Assembly: GCF_015461805.1 (NCBI RefSeq)
Contig: NZ_JACVZE010000002.1
Coordinates: 496,001-560,000, forward strand
Source: Pseudomonas pisciculturae
GTDB lineage: Bacteria > Pseudomonadota > Gammaproteobacteria > Pseudomonadales > Pseudomonadaceae
DNA length: 64,000 nucleotides
Reading direction: 5' to 3'
The position numbers and the translations under genes are program-made. Positions 1-8,913 of this stretch are shown here, piece by piece. The notes under the pieces are model-generated. The model did no database searches. It worked only from the letters and a program-made list of their open reading frames with translations, and was not told the origin of the DNA. Each line of letters opens with the position of its first letter. Position 1 is the stretch's first letter.

Positions 1-419
1 TTTTCGAACGGGGCGTTGTCGTCGCGCACTTCGCGCACCTGGCTCACGTAGCGCGCCGCTTCCAGGGCTTCGCCCTCGTCCACGGTGTCACGGGCACCCG
101 CACGTTTGAGCGGCAAGGCGAGATACACCAGGCCGTCGCGCAGATGGTCGTCGATGTTCAGCGGGCTCGGTGCCAGGTCATCCTGGGGGATATTGAACGG
201 TGTGCCATCAGGCAACAGGCCCCGCGCCGAGACAATCGCCAGCTTGCCCTGGGCCAGCAGACCCTGGTCGATCAGCAACTCGGAAAAACCCCAGCTGCCT
301 GCGGACAACGGGCGGCTGCGGGCGTCGATCAGGTTTTCGAGGTAACGGTCATGCTGCTGGAAGTGCTGCGTTCCAATGAACATGCCTTCCGACCAGACCA
401 CGCGATTGTTCCAGGACAT
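1..419 (-). CDS. tssK: TssK, T6SS baseplate subunit (3' part outside window)
   Basis: This is the first 139 codons of TssK, read leftward off the window edge. TssK links the T6SS baseplate wedge to the TssJLM membrane complex. The start reads MSWNNRVVWSEGMFIGTQHF, followed by a QQHDRYLE motif. The W-x-EGMF and QHFQQHxRY pattern is characteristic of TssK N termini. The ATG at 419 lies 18 bp after the tssJ stop, so it is co-transcribed with tagH-tssJ. In PAO1 the order tagH(fha1)-tssJ-tssK-tssL-tssM is the same, so tssL and tssM are expected further left. The partial state comes from the window edge and is not a mutation. Confidence 0.92.
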   Translation of the reverse strand, partial: MSWNNRVVWSEGMFIGTQHFQQHDRYLENLIDARSRPLSAGSWGFSELLIDQGLLAQGKLAIVSARGLLPDGTPFNIPQDDLAPSPLNIDDHLRDGLVYLALPLKRAGARDTVDEGEALEAARYVSQVREVRDDNAPFE

Positions 420-437
420 GGGGGCTCCGATTGCTTC

Positions 438-947
438 TTATTGGGCAGGGCTGGATGGGGGTGCCACGACGTCGGCACGCACGGCGCGCACATCGAGGCT
501 GATCTGGTATTCGGTGTACTCACGCGCCGGCACCGTGAGCACCGTGCGCCATTGGGCGCGGTCCAATTCTCGGTAGCCGACCAATAGCCCGATCTGGCGG
601 GTGGACGGGTCGAGGTCGCGCTGGATGCTCAGTTGCTGGCCGGGTTGTATCGTCACTTCGTCCTGGTCCAGCAGGTCCAGGCCAAGGGTGGATTGGGCAC
701 GATCAGCCAGGGCGAAGTAGTCGGAGCGGGCGAAGGTGGCGGCGTTTTTCAGCTCGAAAATGCGCACGCGCACCGGGGCGGCCTGGCCATTGGCGCCGGG
801 GTTGAGCCCGTTGATGGCGTGAAAGTGCAACTCAATGGCGGCGGTGTCCGCTTCGGCTTCGGCCGGCGCTTCGGGCCTGGCCGGGTCGCTGGCACACGCC
901 GTCAGCAGAAGCAGTGTGGCAACTGCGAGTAAAAACCTGGGAATCAT
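438..947 (-). CDS. tssJ: TssJ, T6SS outer-membrane lipoprotein
   Basis: This 169-residue protein has a short hydrophobic signal (residues 4-15) and a lipobox LLTAC, so the mature lipoprotein should start at Cys18. The remainder is a small beta-rich domain with the TssJ-like stretches AxPVRVRIFELKN and LDPSTRQIGLLVGYRELD. TssJ is anchored in the outer membrane and binds the periplasmic end of TssM, which nucleates the membrane complex. It sits between tagH (51 bp upstream) and tssK (18 bp downstream), the order seen in the PAO1 H1 cluster. Length and context both fit. Confidence 0.92.
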   Translation of the reverse strand: MIPRFLLAVATLLLLTACASDPARPEAPAEAEADTAAIELHFHAINGLNPGANGQAAPVRVRIFELKNAATFARSDYFALADRAQSTLGLDLLDQDEVTIQPGQQLSIQRDLDPSTRQIGLLVGYRELDRAQWRTVLTVPAREYTEYQISLDVRAVRADVVAPPSSPAQ

Positions 948-998
948 CCTGCGTCCTCAATGACGTACTTAGCTATCCGTTAATCCATGTATTGCAGG

Positions 999-2330
999 TC
1001 AGTGCCGCTGTCGGGCGCTGTGGTCTTCGTAAGCTCGGCTGAATTCGCGGCCGAACAGGTCCTGGAAGTCTTCCTGGGCCTCGCGGGAAATATTGCTGTA
1101 GAGCTCGGTGAACTGCTGCCAGTACTGGGCCTGGCGCGAACCATTGAAAATACTCGATAGCCCGCCGGGCTTGCCCATGCGCTCTTCCAACTGCGACGGT
1201 TCAAAGCGTGTGAGCAGGTGTTTGATGGCGGCTTCCACGCCCGCCATCACGGCCAGCTGGTGGGCGCGCAGGTCGTTGAAACTGTCGCGCACCGCAGCGT
1301 CAGGCGCCATAAACGCCTGGTTACCGTGACGCAGTAAAAGCAGTAACGCTTCGTCAGCATTGGGGGCGAATTTCAACGGATTGTTTTCAGCCGGCTGGAT
1401 CATCGTTTGCTGCATGCGGAACTCGCCCTTGAGACTGGCGCGGGCGCGCAACACGTCGATCAGGCCTTCGACCATCAGGCGGTAGCTGCGGCCAATGCTT
1501 TCCATCTGGGCCTCTGCCTGGGCTTTGTCCAGGCTCAATTGGTCGAGGCCGGCGCCACGCAGGAAGGCTTGCAGCAGGTCGGGTTGCTCGCTGTATGCCA
1601 CGGGGAGCTCAGGCTCGACCACGGGTGGCGGCTGGATGACGGGGGCTGGCGGTGGTGCAATCGGTGCGGCCGCAACGGGGGCTGGCGCGTCGGCAAACAG
1701 GTCCCAATCCTCAGGAATAACCGCGCCAGACACCACGGGCTTTTCGACTGCAACTGGGGTCGGCGGGCGAAAGTCATGCTGCTCGGACGGCACGTGATCA
1801 GCCACAGTGGGCGGCGGCACGGCGGTAGGGCTGAGGAAGTCGAATAAGTCCGGCAGCGTGTCCATCGACGAGGCGCCCTGGAACTGCGGGGCGATCACCG
1901 GCGCGGGCATCGGCGTGCTCAGTGGCGGGCTCGCCACAGCGCCCATCAGCGCTTCGAAGCTGTTCGGCGAATCACCGGCAAACGCCTGGCTGTCGACGGC
2001 CTGTACGCTGAAGTCGATGCGCGCCTGGATCTCGTAGTCGCCGATGCGGATGAGCTCGCCATCCTGCAGCAACTCGCTGTTACCCCGTCGCATGCGAATA
2101 CCGGCATTAACCAACTCCACACCGTTGGTGCTGTTATCGGTTAAATAATAACGACCATCTTTGTATTGAATAACGCAATGTTGCGAGGAGACCAGGCGCT
2201 CTGGGTCCGGCAATACCCAGTCATTATCAGAACTGCGCCCAATCGCCATCGAGCCCTGATTCATGGACTTTTCGGGGCATTGCCCAGGGGTAATCTTGTG
2301 ATAACTAGTGATAGTCAAACACAGCGACAT
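999..2330 (-). CDS. tagH: TagH/Fha, FHA-domain T6SS protein
   Basis: I chose the ATG at 2330 (443 residues) because AAGGAGG lies 4 bp before it. An in-frame GTG at 2369 would add 13 residues but has no such site. An FHA domain occupies roughly residues 20-95, with the phosphothreonine-binding signature SIGRSSDNDW, then SSQHC and NSTNG. A Pro/Ala-rich linker (about 130-250) leads to a conserved C-terminal T6SS-FHA domain (about 260-440). In H1-type systems Fha is activated when the kinase PpkA phosphorylates it and is reversed by PppA. Neither gene is in the window. It is the first gene of the leftward T6SS arm. Confidence 0.92.
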   Translation of the reverse strand: MSLCLTITSYHKITPGQCPEKSMNQGSMAIGRSSDNDWVLPDPERLVSSQHCVIQYKDGRYYLTDNSTNGVELVNAGIRMRRGNSELLQDGELIRIGDYEIQARIDFSVQAVDSQAFAGDSPNSFEALMGAVASPPLSTPMPAPVIAPQFQGASSMDTLPDLFDFLSPTAVPPPTVADHVPSEQHDFRPPTPVAVEKPVVSGAVIPEDWDLFADAPAPVAAAPIAPPPAPVIQPPPVVEPELPVAYSEQPDLLQAFLRGAGLDQLSLDKAQAEAQMESIGRSYRLMVEGLIDVLRARASLKGEFRMQQTMIQPAENNPLKFAPNADEALLLLLRHGNQAFMAPDAAVRDSFNDLRAHQLAVMAGVEAAIKHLLTRFEPSQLEERMGKPGGLSSIFNGSRQAQYWQQFTELYSNISREAQEDFQDLFGREFSRAYEDHSARQRH

Positions 2331-2723
2331 CTTGCCTCCTTGCTGATACTTCGCGCGCGGTCGATTCACGGGGCAGCGGTTCCCGGGAGATCCCCATCAG
2401 GTCGTGCAATCGACCCTCTACAGCCTGTTTTTCCAGCATGATCGCTGATCTTAACTGGGCTCCATGACAAAAATCCTGTCCCGGTGCGTCGTTCGACCCA
2501 CCAGTCGCGCAGGTTGTTAAGCACCGCACATCTGTCACAGAGGGCGAATAGCTTACCTTGACAAGGCGTAAGTACTACACCAAAAATGCACAACTTCGCA
2601 TACATCAGTGATGGCACATTAGTGGCGTCCTGCTTATATGACCGAAAAAGCATGCAAAGTTCAACGCGCAACTAATGCATGAATTGCCCGCCATCTAACG
2701 GGCTGATAGGGAGATCAATTTCA
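2331..2723. promoter_or_regulatory. Divergent T6SS promoter region (tagH / tssA)
   Basis: This is about 390 bp without a convincing gene, between the two T6SS arms. It holds a sigma-54-like promoter for the rightward arm (2612-2627) and, in the tssA leader, a small hairpin GCCCG/CGGGC at 2687-2704. The hairpin is followed by TAGGGAGATC, which is the tssA ribosome-binding site. Its GGGA core also resembles an RsmA-type GGA target, but there is only one. I found no clear promoter for the tagH direction. Confidence 0.55.
2612..2627 (+). promoter_or_regulatory. Candidate sigma-54 (RpoN) promoter for tssA operon
   Basis: The sequence TGGCACATTAGTGGCG matches the RpoN consensus TGGCAC-N5-TTGCW. 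All six -24 bases match, the GG and GC dinucleotides are 10 bp apart, and the -12 element differs at two positions (TGGCG for TTGCW). The predicted transcript would begin near 2638, about 85 bp before the preferred tssA start. RpoN control is known for some Pseudomonas T6SS clusters. Its use here is inferred. Confidence 0.45.
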
Positions 2724-3743
2724 GTGGATGTGCCGTTGCTGCTCACCGCCGTTTCCGCGACTTCGCCGTGTGGTGAAGACATGGAATATGACGCGGACTT
2801 TCTCCAACTTGAGCGTGCCGCCAAGGGCCAGCCTGAGCGCAGCATGGGCGACTCCATCCTGCCCGCCGAGCCGCCGGAATGGCGCAGCATCCAGCAGCAA
2901 AGCCTCGACCTGTTGCAGCGCAGCAAAGACCTGCGTATCACCCATTTTCTGGTGCAAAGCTCACTGGCCTTGCAAGGCGTTGCGGGGTTTGCCCAAGCCC
3001 TCACCCTGATCAATGCACTGCTGCGCGATTACTGGGCCGAGCTGCACCCGCGCCTGGACGCCGACGACGATAACGACCCCACCGTACGCATCAATGCCCT
3101 CACCGGCCTGACTTGCGACACGAACATTCGCCTGCTGCGCGAAAGCATCCTCACGCGCTCGCGCACCTTCGGCCCCGTGAGCCTGCGCGCGGCGCTCAAC
3201 GCCAGTGGCTTGCAGAGCTTCGCCGATGAACAACTGGGCGCCCAGCAGCTCAATGCGGCGTTCCTCGACAGCGACCCCGAGCAACTGCAAGCCACCCGCG
3301 ACGCCTTGAGCGCAGCGCGTGCAGCCTGCGAAGCCATCGAACAACAGGTCAACGACCAGGTCGGTTCGGCCCAGGGCGTAGACCTCAGTGCCTTGAAGCA
3401 ACCGCTCAAACAGGCGCTGCAAATACTCAATCAAGCGGTGCCTGGCACCGAAGGCAGCAGCGAGCCCGAGGCCGTCAGTGACGACAATGCCCCCTCGGTC
3501 GAATACGCCGCTGCCCCCGCAGCACCGCGCCCGGTGGGCGATATCGCCAACCGCGACGACGTGCTGCGCAGCCTCGACAAGATCCTTGCGTACTACACCC
3601 GACACGAGCCTTCGAGCCCGCTGCCGGTGCTGTTGAACCGGGCGAAGAATCTGGTGCACGCCGACTTCGCGGCCATCGTGCGCAACCTGATTCCCGATGG
3701 CATGTCCCAATTTGAAAACCTGCGCGGCCCGGACGACGAGTAA
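2724..3743 (+). CDS. tssA: TssA, T6SS baseplate/tail-priming protein
   Basis: TssA primes and caps the growing tail tube and sheath. The N-terminal ImpA domain is recognisable by PLLLTAVSATSPCGEDMEYD, with a C-terminal conserved region near residues 275-335. I prefer the GTG at 2724 (339 residues), because AGGGAG lies about 9 bp upstream and the protein then begins at the usual family N terminus. An in-frame ATG at 2679 would add 15 atypical residues and lacks a ribosome-binding site. It is the first gene of the rightward arm, as in PAO1 H1 where tssA1 precedes tssB1. About 55 bp separate it from tssB. Confidence 0.9.
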   Translation: MDVPLLLTAVSATSPCGEDMEYDADFLQLERAAKGQPERSMGDSILPAEPPEWRSIQQQSLDLLQRSKDLRITHFLVQSSLALQGVAGFAQALTLINALLRDYWAELHPRLDADDDNDPTVRINALTGLTCDTNIRLLRESILTRSRTFGPVSLRAALNASGLQSFADEQLGAQQLNAAFLDSDPEQLQATRDALSAARAACEAIEQQVNDQVGSAQGVDLSALKQPLKQALQILNQAVPGTEGSSEPEAVSDDNAPSVEYAAAPAAPRPVGDIANRDDVLRSLDKILAYYTRHEPSSPLPVLLNRAKNLVHADFAAIVRNLIPDGMSQFENLRGPDDE

Positions 3744-3797
3744 GGCGTCCGGCAGTCCAGTAACAACACCGTCGCTCAAGCGACCAGGAGCAGCAAC

Positions 3798-4304
3798 GTG
3801 GCGAAGCAAAGTTCTCAGAAATTCATCGCGCGCAACCGTGCGCCTCGAGTGCAGATCGAGTACGACGTCGAGCTTTACGGCGCCGAGAAAAAGGTCCAGC
3901 TGCCCTTCGTGATGGGTGTGATGGCCGACCTCGCCGGCAAGCCCGCCGAGCCTCTGGCGCCTGTGGCCGACCGCAAGTTCCTTGAAGTGGACGTCGACAA
4001 TTTCGACTCGCGCCTCAAGGCCATGCAGCCGCGCGTGGCCTTCCACGTTCCGAACGAGCTGACCGGCGAAGGCAACCTGAGCCTGGACATCACCTTCGAA
4101 AGCATGGACGACTTCAGCCCTGCCGCCGTGGCGCGCAAGGTCGACTCGCTGAACCAACTGCTCGAAGCCCGCACCCAGCTGGCCAACCTGCTGACCTACA
4201 TGGACGGCAAGACCGGCGCTGAAGAAATCATCATGAAGGCAATCAAGGACCCGGCACTGCTGCAAGCACTTGCCAGCGCGCCCAAGCCTGCAGGGGATCA
4301 GTAA
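3798..4304 (+). CDS. tssB: TssB, contractile sheath small subunit
   Basis: This 168-residue protein of the VipA/ImpB family begins with AKQSSQKFIARNRAPRVQIE. It carries the conserved PFVMGVMADLAG and LEVDVDNFDSRL segments near residues 36-85. With TssC it builds the sheath around the Hcp tube, which contracts to fire the spike. The C-terminal helix (about residues 130-160) is the part that packs on TssC and helps ClpV access. The stop lies 2 bp before the tssC start, typical of tightly coupled sheath subunits. AGGAGCAACG just upstream gives a good ribosome-binding site. Confidence 0.96.
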   Translation: MAKQSSQKFIARNRAPRVQIEYDVELYGAEKKVQLPFVMGVMADLAGKPAEPLAPVADRKFLEVDVDNFDSRLKAMQPRVAFHVPNELTGEGNLSLDITFESMDDFSPAAVARKVDSLNQLLEARTQLANLLTYMDGKTGAEEIIMKAIKDPALLQALASAPKPAGDQ

Positions 4305-4306
4305 TC

Positions 4307-5803
4307 ATGACGGACAATACCGCCCGCGAAGGCGCACCGATCCTGGGTGCCACCGAAGAAGCCAGCGAATTCGCGAACCTGCTGCTGCAAGAGTTCAAGC
4401 CCAAGACCGAGCGTGCCCGCGAAGCCGTGGAAACCGCCGTGCGCACCTTGGCCGAACAGGCTCTGGCGCAAACCGACCTGGTCTCCAATGACGCGATCAA
4501 GTCGATTGAATCGATCATCGCCGCCATCGACGCCAAGCTCACCGCCCAGGTCAACCAGATCATCCATCACCAGGACTTCCAACAACTGGAAAGCGCCTGG
4601 CGTGGCCTGCACTACCTGGTCAACAACACCGAGAGCGATGAGCAGCTCAAGATCCGCGTGCTCAACATCTCCAAGCCAGACCTGCACAAGACCCTGAAGA
4701 AATTCAAGGGCACCGCGTGGGACCAGAGCCCGATCTTCAAGAAGATGTACGAAGAAGAATACGGCCAGTTTGGCGGCGAACCGTACGGCTGCCTGGTGGG
4801 CGACTACTACTTCGACCAGTCGCCACCGGATGTGGAACTGCTGGGCGAGTTGTCCAAAGTCTGCGCCGCCATGCACGCCCCATTCATCGCTGCGGCATCG
4901 CCGACCGTGATGGGCATGGGCTCGTGGCAAGAGCTGTCGAACCCGCGCGACCTGACCAAGATCTTCACCACCCCGGAATACGCCGGCTGGCGCTCCCTGC
5001 GTGAGTCCGAAGATGCGCGCTACATCGGCCTGACCATGCCGCGCTTCCTGGCGCGCCTGCCGTACGGCGCCAAGACCGACCCGGTGGAAGCCTTCGCCTT
5101 CGAAGAAAACACCGACGGCGCCGACAGCTCCAAGTACACCTGGGCCAACGCCGCCTACGCGATGGCGGTGAACATCAACCGTTCGTTCAAGCACTACGGC
5201 TGGTGCTCGCGCATCCGTGGCGTGGAGTCCGGCGGTGAAGTGGAAAACCTGCCGGCCCACACGTTCCCTACCGATGACGGTGGCGTGGACATGAAGTGCC
5301 CGACCGAAATCGCCATCAGCGACCGCCGTGAAGCGGAACTCGCGAAGAACGGTTTCATGCCGCTGCTGCATAAGAAAAACACCGACTTTGCCGCCTTCAT
5401 CGGCGCCCAGTCGTTGCAGAAACCGGCCGAATACGACGACCCGGACGCCACTGCCAACGCCAACCTGGCCGCACGCCTGCCGTACCTGTTCGCAACCTGC
5501 CGTTTCGCTCACTACTTGAAGTGCATCGTGCGCGACAAGATCGGTTCCTTCAAAGAGAAGGACGAGATGCAGCGCTGGTTGCAGGACTGGATCTTGAACT
5601 ACGTGGACGGTGATCCGGCGCACTCCACCGAAACCACCAAGGCCCAGCACCCATTGGCTGCCGCTGAAGTGATCGTGGAAGAAGTCGAAGGCAACCCGGG
5701 GTACTACAACTCCAAGTTCTACCTGCGCCCGCACTATCAGCTGGAAGGGCTGACCGTGTCGCTGCGTTTGGTATCGAAGCTGCCTTCGGCCAAAAGCGCC
5801 TAA
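4307..5803 (+). CDS. tssC: TssC, contractile sheath large subunit
   Basis: This 498-residue protein of the VipB/ImpC family has the expected length. Recognisable segments are HHQDFQQLESAWRGLHYLV near residues 85-105, AAMHAPFIAAASPTVMGM (about 187-205), and the C-terminal YYNSKFYLRPHYQLEGL before SLRLVSKLP. It forms the sheath with TssB and provides the ClpV-recycled surface. The start follows tssB by 2 bp. A REPIN lies in the 171-bp gap to hcp, which could separate sheath and tube expression at the RNA level. Nothing in the frame looks damaged. Confidence 0.97.
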   Translation: MTDNTAREGAPILGATEEASEFANLLLQEFKPKTERAREAVETAVRTLAEQALAQTDLVSNDAIKSIESIIAAIDAKLTAQVNQIIHHQDFQQLESAWRGLHYLVNNTESDEQLKIRVLNISKPDLHKTLKKFKGTAWDQSPIFKKMYEEEYGQFGGEPYGCLVGDYYFDQSPPDVELLGELSKVCAAMHAPFIAAASPTVMGMGSWQELSNPRDLTKIFTTPEYAGWRSLRESEDARYIGLTMPRFLARLPYGAKTDPVEAFAFEENTDGADSSKYTWANAAYAMAVNINRSFKHYGWCSRIRGVESGGEVENLPAHTFPTDDGGVDMKCPTEIAISDRREAELAKNGFMPLLHKKNTDFAAFIGAQSLQKPAEYDDPDATANANLAARLPYLFATCRFAHYLKCIVRDKIGSFKEKDEMQRWLQDWILNYVDGDPAHSTETTKAQHPLAAAEVIVEEVEGNPGYYNSKFYLRPHYQLEGLTVSLRLVSKLPSAKSA

Positions 5804-5824
5804 CCAACGGTTGAACGTGCTCTT

Positions 5825-5913
5825 CTGTGGAAGGGGGCTTGCCCCCGATGGCATCACCTTGGTGTAACTGACACACCGAGGTGCCTGCATCGCAGGCAAG
5901 CCAGCTCCCACAG
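5825..5913. repeat. REPIN, mosaic of two REP types (tssC-hcp gap)
   Basis: Two REP palindromes face each other as an imperfect hairpin. The left arm is CTGTGGAAGGGGGCTTGCCC followed by CCGA (the 'GGGGGCTTGCCCCC' type). The right arm ends GCAGGCAAGCCAGCTCCCAC (the 'GCTGGCTTGCCTGC' type seen at 31480-31566). The two ends therefore belong to different REP classes, unlike most others in this window. Confidence 0.8.
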
Positions 5914-5974
5914 AAAAGCACAGCCCTACGGGGCTAAATCAAATTCAGTGGCTTGGGCCACACAGGGAGAAAAC

Positions 5975-6463
5975 ATGGCTGTTGATATTTTCATCAAGAT
6001 CGGCGACATCAAGGGCGAGTCCATGGACAAGGCCCACAAGGACGAAATCGACGTGTTGAACTGGAGCTGGGGCATGGCCCAGTCCGGCAACATGCACGTG
6101 GGCGGTGGCGGCGGTGCAGGCAAGGTGAATATCCAGGACCTGTCGCTGACCAAGTACGTCGACAAAGCCTCGCCGAACCTGATGATGCACTGCGCCAGCG
6201 GCAAGCACATCGACAAGGTCAAGCTCACCGTGCGCAAGGCCGGTGGTGAAAGCCAGGTCGAGTACATGGTGATCAACCTGGAAGAAGTGCTGGTCACCTC
6301 GCTGAGCACCGGCGGTTCGGGTTCCGATGACCGCCTGACCGAGAACGTCACCCTGAACTTCGCCCAAGTGATGGTTGACTACCAGCCGCAGAAAGCCGAC
6401 GGCACCAAAGACGGCGGCGCGATCAAGTTTGGCTGGAATATCCGTTCCAACACCAAGCGCTGA
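5975..6463 (+). CDS. hcp: Hcp, T6SS tube protein (Hcp1-like)
   Basis: This 162-residue protein stacks as hexameric rings to form the inner tube and can carry small effectors. It begins MAVDIFIKIGDIKGES and contains the glycine loop VGGGGGAGKV and the NLMMHCASGKH segment. These closely resemble PAO1 Hcp1, which has the same length as I recall it. The ATG at 5975 follows GGGAGA at suitable spacing. A longer in-frame start at 5948 is not needed. The next T6SS gene is tssE, with no tagJ between as found in PAO1 H1. Confidence 0.97.
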   Translation: MAVDIFIKIGDIKGESMDKAHKDEIDVLNWSWGMAQSGNMHVGGGGGAGKVNIQDLSLTKYVDKASPNLMMHCASGKHIDKVKLTVRKAGGESQVEYMVINLEEVLVTSLSTGGSGSDDRLTENVTLNFAQVMVDYQPQKADGTKDGGAIKFGWNIRSNTKR

Positions 6464-6541
6464 TAGCCTTGGCGGCCTTGGTTCTGCGCCACGGCCGCCT
6501 GCATTTTGTCCCTCTCGCAACCCGTCCGTGGAGCTGCTTTG

Positions 6542-7057
6542 GTGGTCACTGAAATCGCTTCCCGCGACCGTCTGCAACCGTCCCTGCTGGATCGGTTGAC
6601 CGACGACGATCCAACCAACCCGAAGGAAAGCGCCGACAAACGCGTGCTGTCCCTGACCCAATTAAAAGCCTCGGTGCTGCGTGACCTGGCGTGGCTGCTC
6701 AACACCACGTCGTTGCTGAATGCCGATGCCACGCTGCACACGCCAGCCGGCACTTCGGTGGTCAATTACGGCCTGCCGGCGCTGGCGGGCAATAGCGTTT
6801 CCAGTGTCGATATCAAGGCGCTCGAAGCGTTGATCTACCAGGCCATCGCCACCTTTGAGCCACGCATCTTGCGCCACACCCTGCGCGTCAAAGCCCGCGT
6901 CGGTCACGGCGAGATGAACCACAATGCGCTGAGTTTCGAGATCGAGGGCGACCTGTGGGCGCAGCCGGTGCCGTTGCGCCTGTTGCTGCAAACCGACCTT
7001 GATTTGGAATCCGGCCATGTACGCGTGGTGAATGCCGACCAGCGGAGACGCCCATGA
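6542..7057 (+). CDS. tssE: TssE, gp25-like baseplate subunit
   Basis: TssE is the small baseplate wedge protein related to phage T4 gp25 and starts sheath assembly. Visible family features are [14 protein letters not shown] at the N terminus and the conserved [17 protein letters not shown] motif (about residues 100-116), followed by [11 protein letters not shown] favour GTG at 6542 (171 residues) because GGAG at 6530-6533 is well spaced. A TTG at 6506 in the same frame would add 12 residues. Its stop overlaps the tssF start as ATGA, so translation of the two is coupled. Confidence 0.93.
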   Translation: MVTEIASRDRLQPSLLDRLTDDDPTNPKESADKRVLSLTQLKASVLRDLAWLLNTTSLLNADATLHTPAGTSVVNYGLPALAGNSVSSVDIKALEALIYQAIATFEPRILRHTLRVKARVGHGEMNHNALSFEIEGDLWAQPVPLRLLLQTDLDLESGHVRVVNADQRRRP

Positions 7058-8913
7058 ACCCGCGCCTGCTGGAGCTGTACAACCAGGAACTGCACCACGT
7101 GCGCGAAAGCGCCGCCGAGTTCGCCAAGGAATACCCGAAGATCGCCAGTCGGCTGACCCTGTCCGGTATGGACTGCGCCGACCCGTACGTCGAACGCTTG
7201 CTCGAAGGTTTCGCCTACCTCACGGCCCGCGTGCAGCTCAAGCTCGACGCCGAGTACCCGACCTTCACCCACAACCTGCTGGAAATCGCCTACCCGCACT
7301 ACCTGGCGCCAACACCGTCGATGACCGTGGTGCAGTTGCAGACCGACCCGGATGAGGGCTCGCTGGCCAGCGGTTTCCCCCTGCCCCGCGACACCGTGTT
7401 GCGTGCCGCCCTAGGCCGCGAAACCCAGACCTGCTGCGAGTACCGCACCGCGCACCCGGTGACGTTGTGGCCGTTGCAGGTGAGCAACGCTGAATACTTC
7501 GGCAACCCCGGGGCCGTTCTCGGGCGCCTGGCCGCCAGCGAGCCAAAAGCCAAGGCGGGCCTGCGCCTGACCCTGCGCACCGGCGCCGAATTGCCGTTCA
7601 ACAGCCTAGACCTGAACAACTTGCCGCTGTACTTAAGCGGCGCCGATGAGCAACCGTTCCGCCTCTACGAACAGCTGCTGGGCAACGCCTGTGCGGTGTT
7701 TGCGCGTAAGCCCGGTGGCGATTGGGTCGAGCGGTTGCCCCAGGACGCGTTGCGCTCCCGAGGCTTTGACGACGCCGACGCCGCCATGCCGGTGGTGGCG
7801 CGGGCGTTCCAAGGCTATCGGTTGTTGCAGGAATACTTCGCCCTGCCCCACCGCTATTTGTTCGTCGAATTCGCCGAGCTGAGCCGTGCGGTCAAGCGCT
7901 GCGATGGCCAGGAGCTGGAGCTGATCGTGCTGTTTGATCGCCACGAACCGAGCCTGGAAGGCAGCGTCGGCGCAGCGCAGTTTTTGCCGTTCTGCACGCC
8001 GGCGATCAACCTGTTTCCCAAGCGCGTGGACCGTATCCACCTGTCTGATAGGGTCAACGAACACCATGTGATCGCCGACCGCACGCGGCCGATGGATTTC
8101 GAGATTCATTCCTTGAGCGGCCTGACCGGCCACGGCACCGGGCCGGAGCAGCCGTTTTTGCCGTTCTATGCGGTACGCGATCCATCACGTTATGGCCGCG
8201 ATCAGGCCTACTACACGGTGCGCCGCGAGCCACGGGTGCTGTCCAGCGACCAGCGCCGCAACGGCCCGCGCTCCACCTATGTGGGCAGCGAAACCTTCGT
8301 CAGCCTGGTGGACAGCCGCCAAGCGCCGTACGGCCACGACTTGCGCCAACTCGGCGTCACCGCGCTGTGCACCAACCGCGATCTGCCGTTGTTCATGAGC
8401 GTGGGCAATGGCAAGACCGACTTCACCCTAGCCGACAGTGCCCCGGTGTTGTCGGTGCGTTGCGTGGCTGGCCCCAGCCGCCCGCGCGCCAGCCATGCCC
8501 ATGACGCCAAGGCCTGGCGCCTGATCAGCCAGCTGTCGCTCAACTACCTGTCGCTGAGCGAACAGGGCCAGGGCGCCGGCGCTTTGCGTGAACTGCTGCG
8601 CCTGTATGGCGACAGCAACGATGCTGCGCTGCAATTGCAGATCGAAGGCCTGCGCGAAGTCAGCAGCAAAGCCGTGACCCGCCGCCTGCCGATGCCCGGC
8701 CCGATTGTGTTTGGGCGTGGTTTGGAGATCACCCTGGAATTCGATGAAAACGCGTTTCGCGGCACTGGCGTATTCCTGCTCGGTGCGGTGCTGGAACGCT
8801 TTTTAGCGCGCTACGTGTCGATTAACAGCTTTACCGAAACGGTGATCCGCACCACCGAGCGCGGCGAGATCATGCGCTGGAAAGCCAAGCCCGGACGGCG
8901 GCCAACCCTGTGA
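7054..8913 (+). CDS. tssF: TssF, T6SS baseplate wedge protein
   Basis: This 619-residue TssF (VasA/ImpG family) has the usual length. It begins [20 protein letters not shown], then [13 protein letters not shown], which is the family signature. Other typical parts are [20 protein letters not shown] (about residues 54-73) and the late [15 protein letters not shown] segment before the C-terminal [11 protein letters not shown]. TssF and TssG form the baseplate wedge with TssE and bind TssK. The gene overlaps tssE by 4 nt (ATGA) and tssG by 4 nt (GTGA). Confidence 0.96.
   Translation: MNPRLLELYNQELHHVRESAAEFAKEYPKIASRLTLSGMDCADPYVERLLEGFAYLTARVQLKLDAEYPTFTHNLLEIAYPHYLAPTPSMTVVQLQTDPDEGSLASGFPLPRDTVLRAALGRETQTCCEYRTAHPVTLWPLQVSNAEYFGNPGAVLGRLAASEPKAKAGLRLTLRTGAELPFNSLDLNNLPLYLSGADEQPFRLYEQLLGNACAVFARKPGGDWVERLPQDALRSRGFDDADAAMPVVARAFQGYRLLQEYFALPHRYLFVEFAELSRAVKRCDGQELELIVLFDRHEPSLEGSVGAAQFLPFCTPAINLFPKRVDRIHLSDRVNEHHVIADRTRPMDFEIHSLSGLTGHGTGPEQPFLPFYAVRDPSRYGRDQAYYTVRREPRVLSSDQRRNGPRSTYVGSETFVSLVDSRQAPYGHDLRQLGVTALCTNRDLPLFMSVGNGKTDFTLADSAPVLSVRCVAGPSRPRASHAHDAKAWRLISQLSLNYLSLSEQGQGAGALRELLRLYGDSNDAALQLQIEGLREVSSKAVTRRLPMPGPIVFGRGLEITLEFDENAFRGTGVFLLGAVLERFLARYVSINSFTETVIRTTERGEIMRWKAKPGRRPTL

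Noticed and set aside
1..419. Truncated tssK as a pseudogene
   Set aside because: The frame is open to the window edge with a normal N terminus. Only the window limits it.
2305..2671. Short open frames in the tagH-tssA promoter region as possible genes
   Set aside because: They overlap the tagH start and the sigma-54-like promoter, lack ribosome-binding sites and show no recognisable sequence.
2679..2723. ATG at 2679 as the tssA start
   Set aside because: No ribosome-binding site and an extra 15 residues not typical of TssA. GTG at 2724 has AGGGAG at good spacing. The choice is still not proven.
4298..5911. Long open frame (537 codons) on the minus strand opposite tssC, and similar ones opposite clpV (9817-11334), tssA/tssB (2961-4265), vgrG (13854-14894) and the AGCS gene (47428-48945)
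   Set aside because: They mirror codon bias of the strong genes on the other strand, have low-complexity His/Arg/Gly-rich translations, no family motifs and no ribosome-binding sites.
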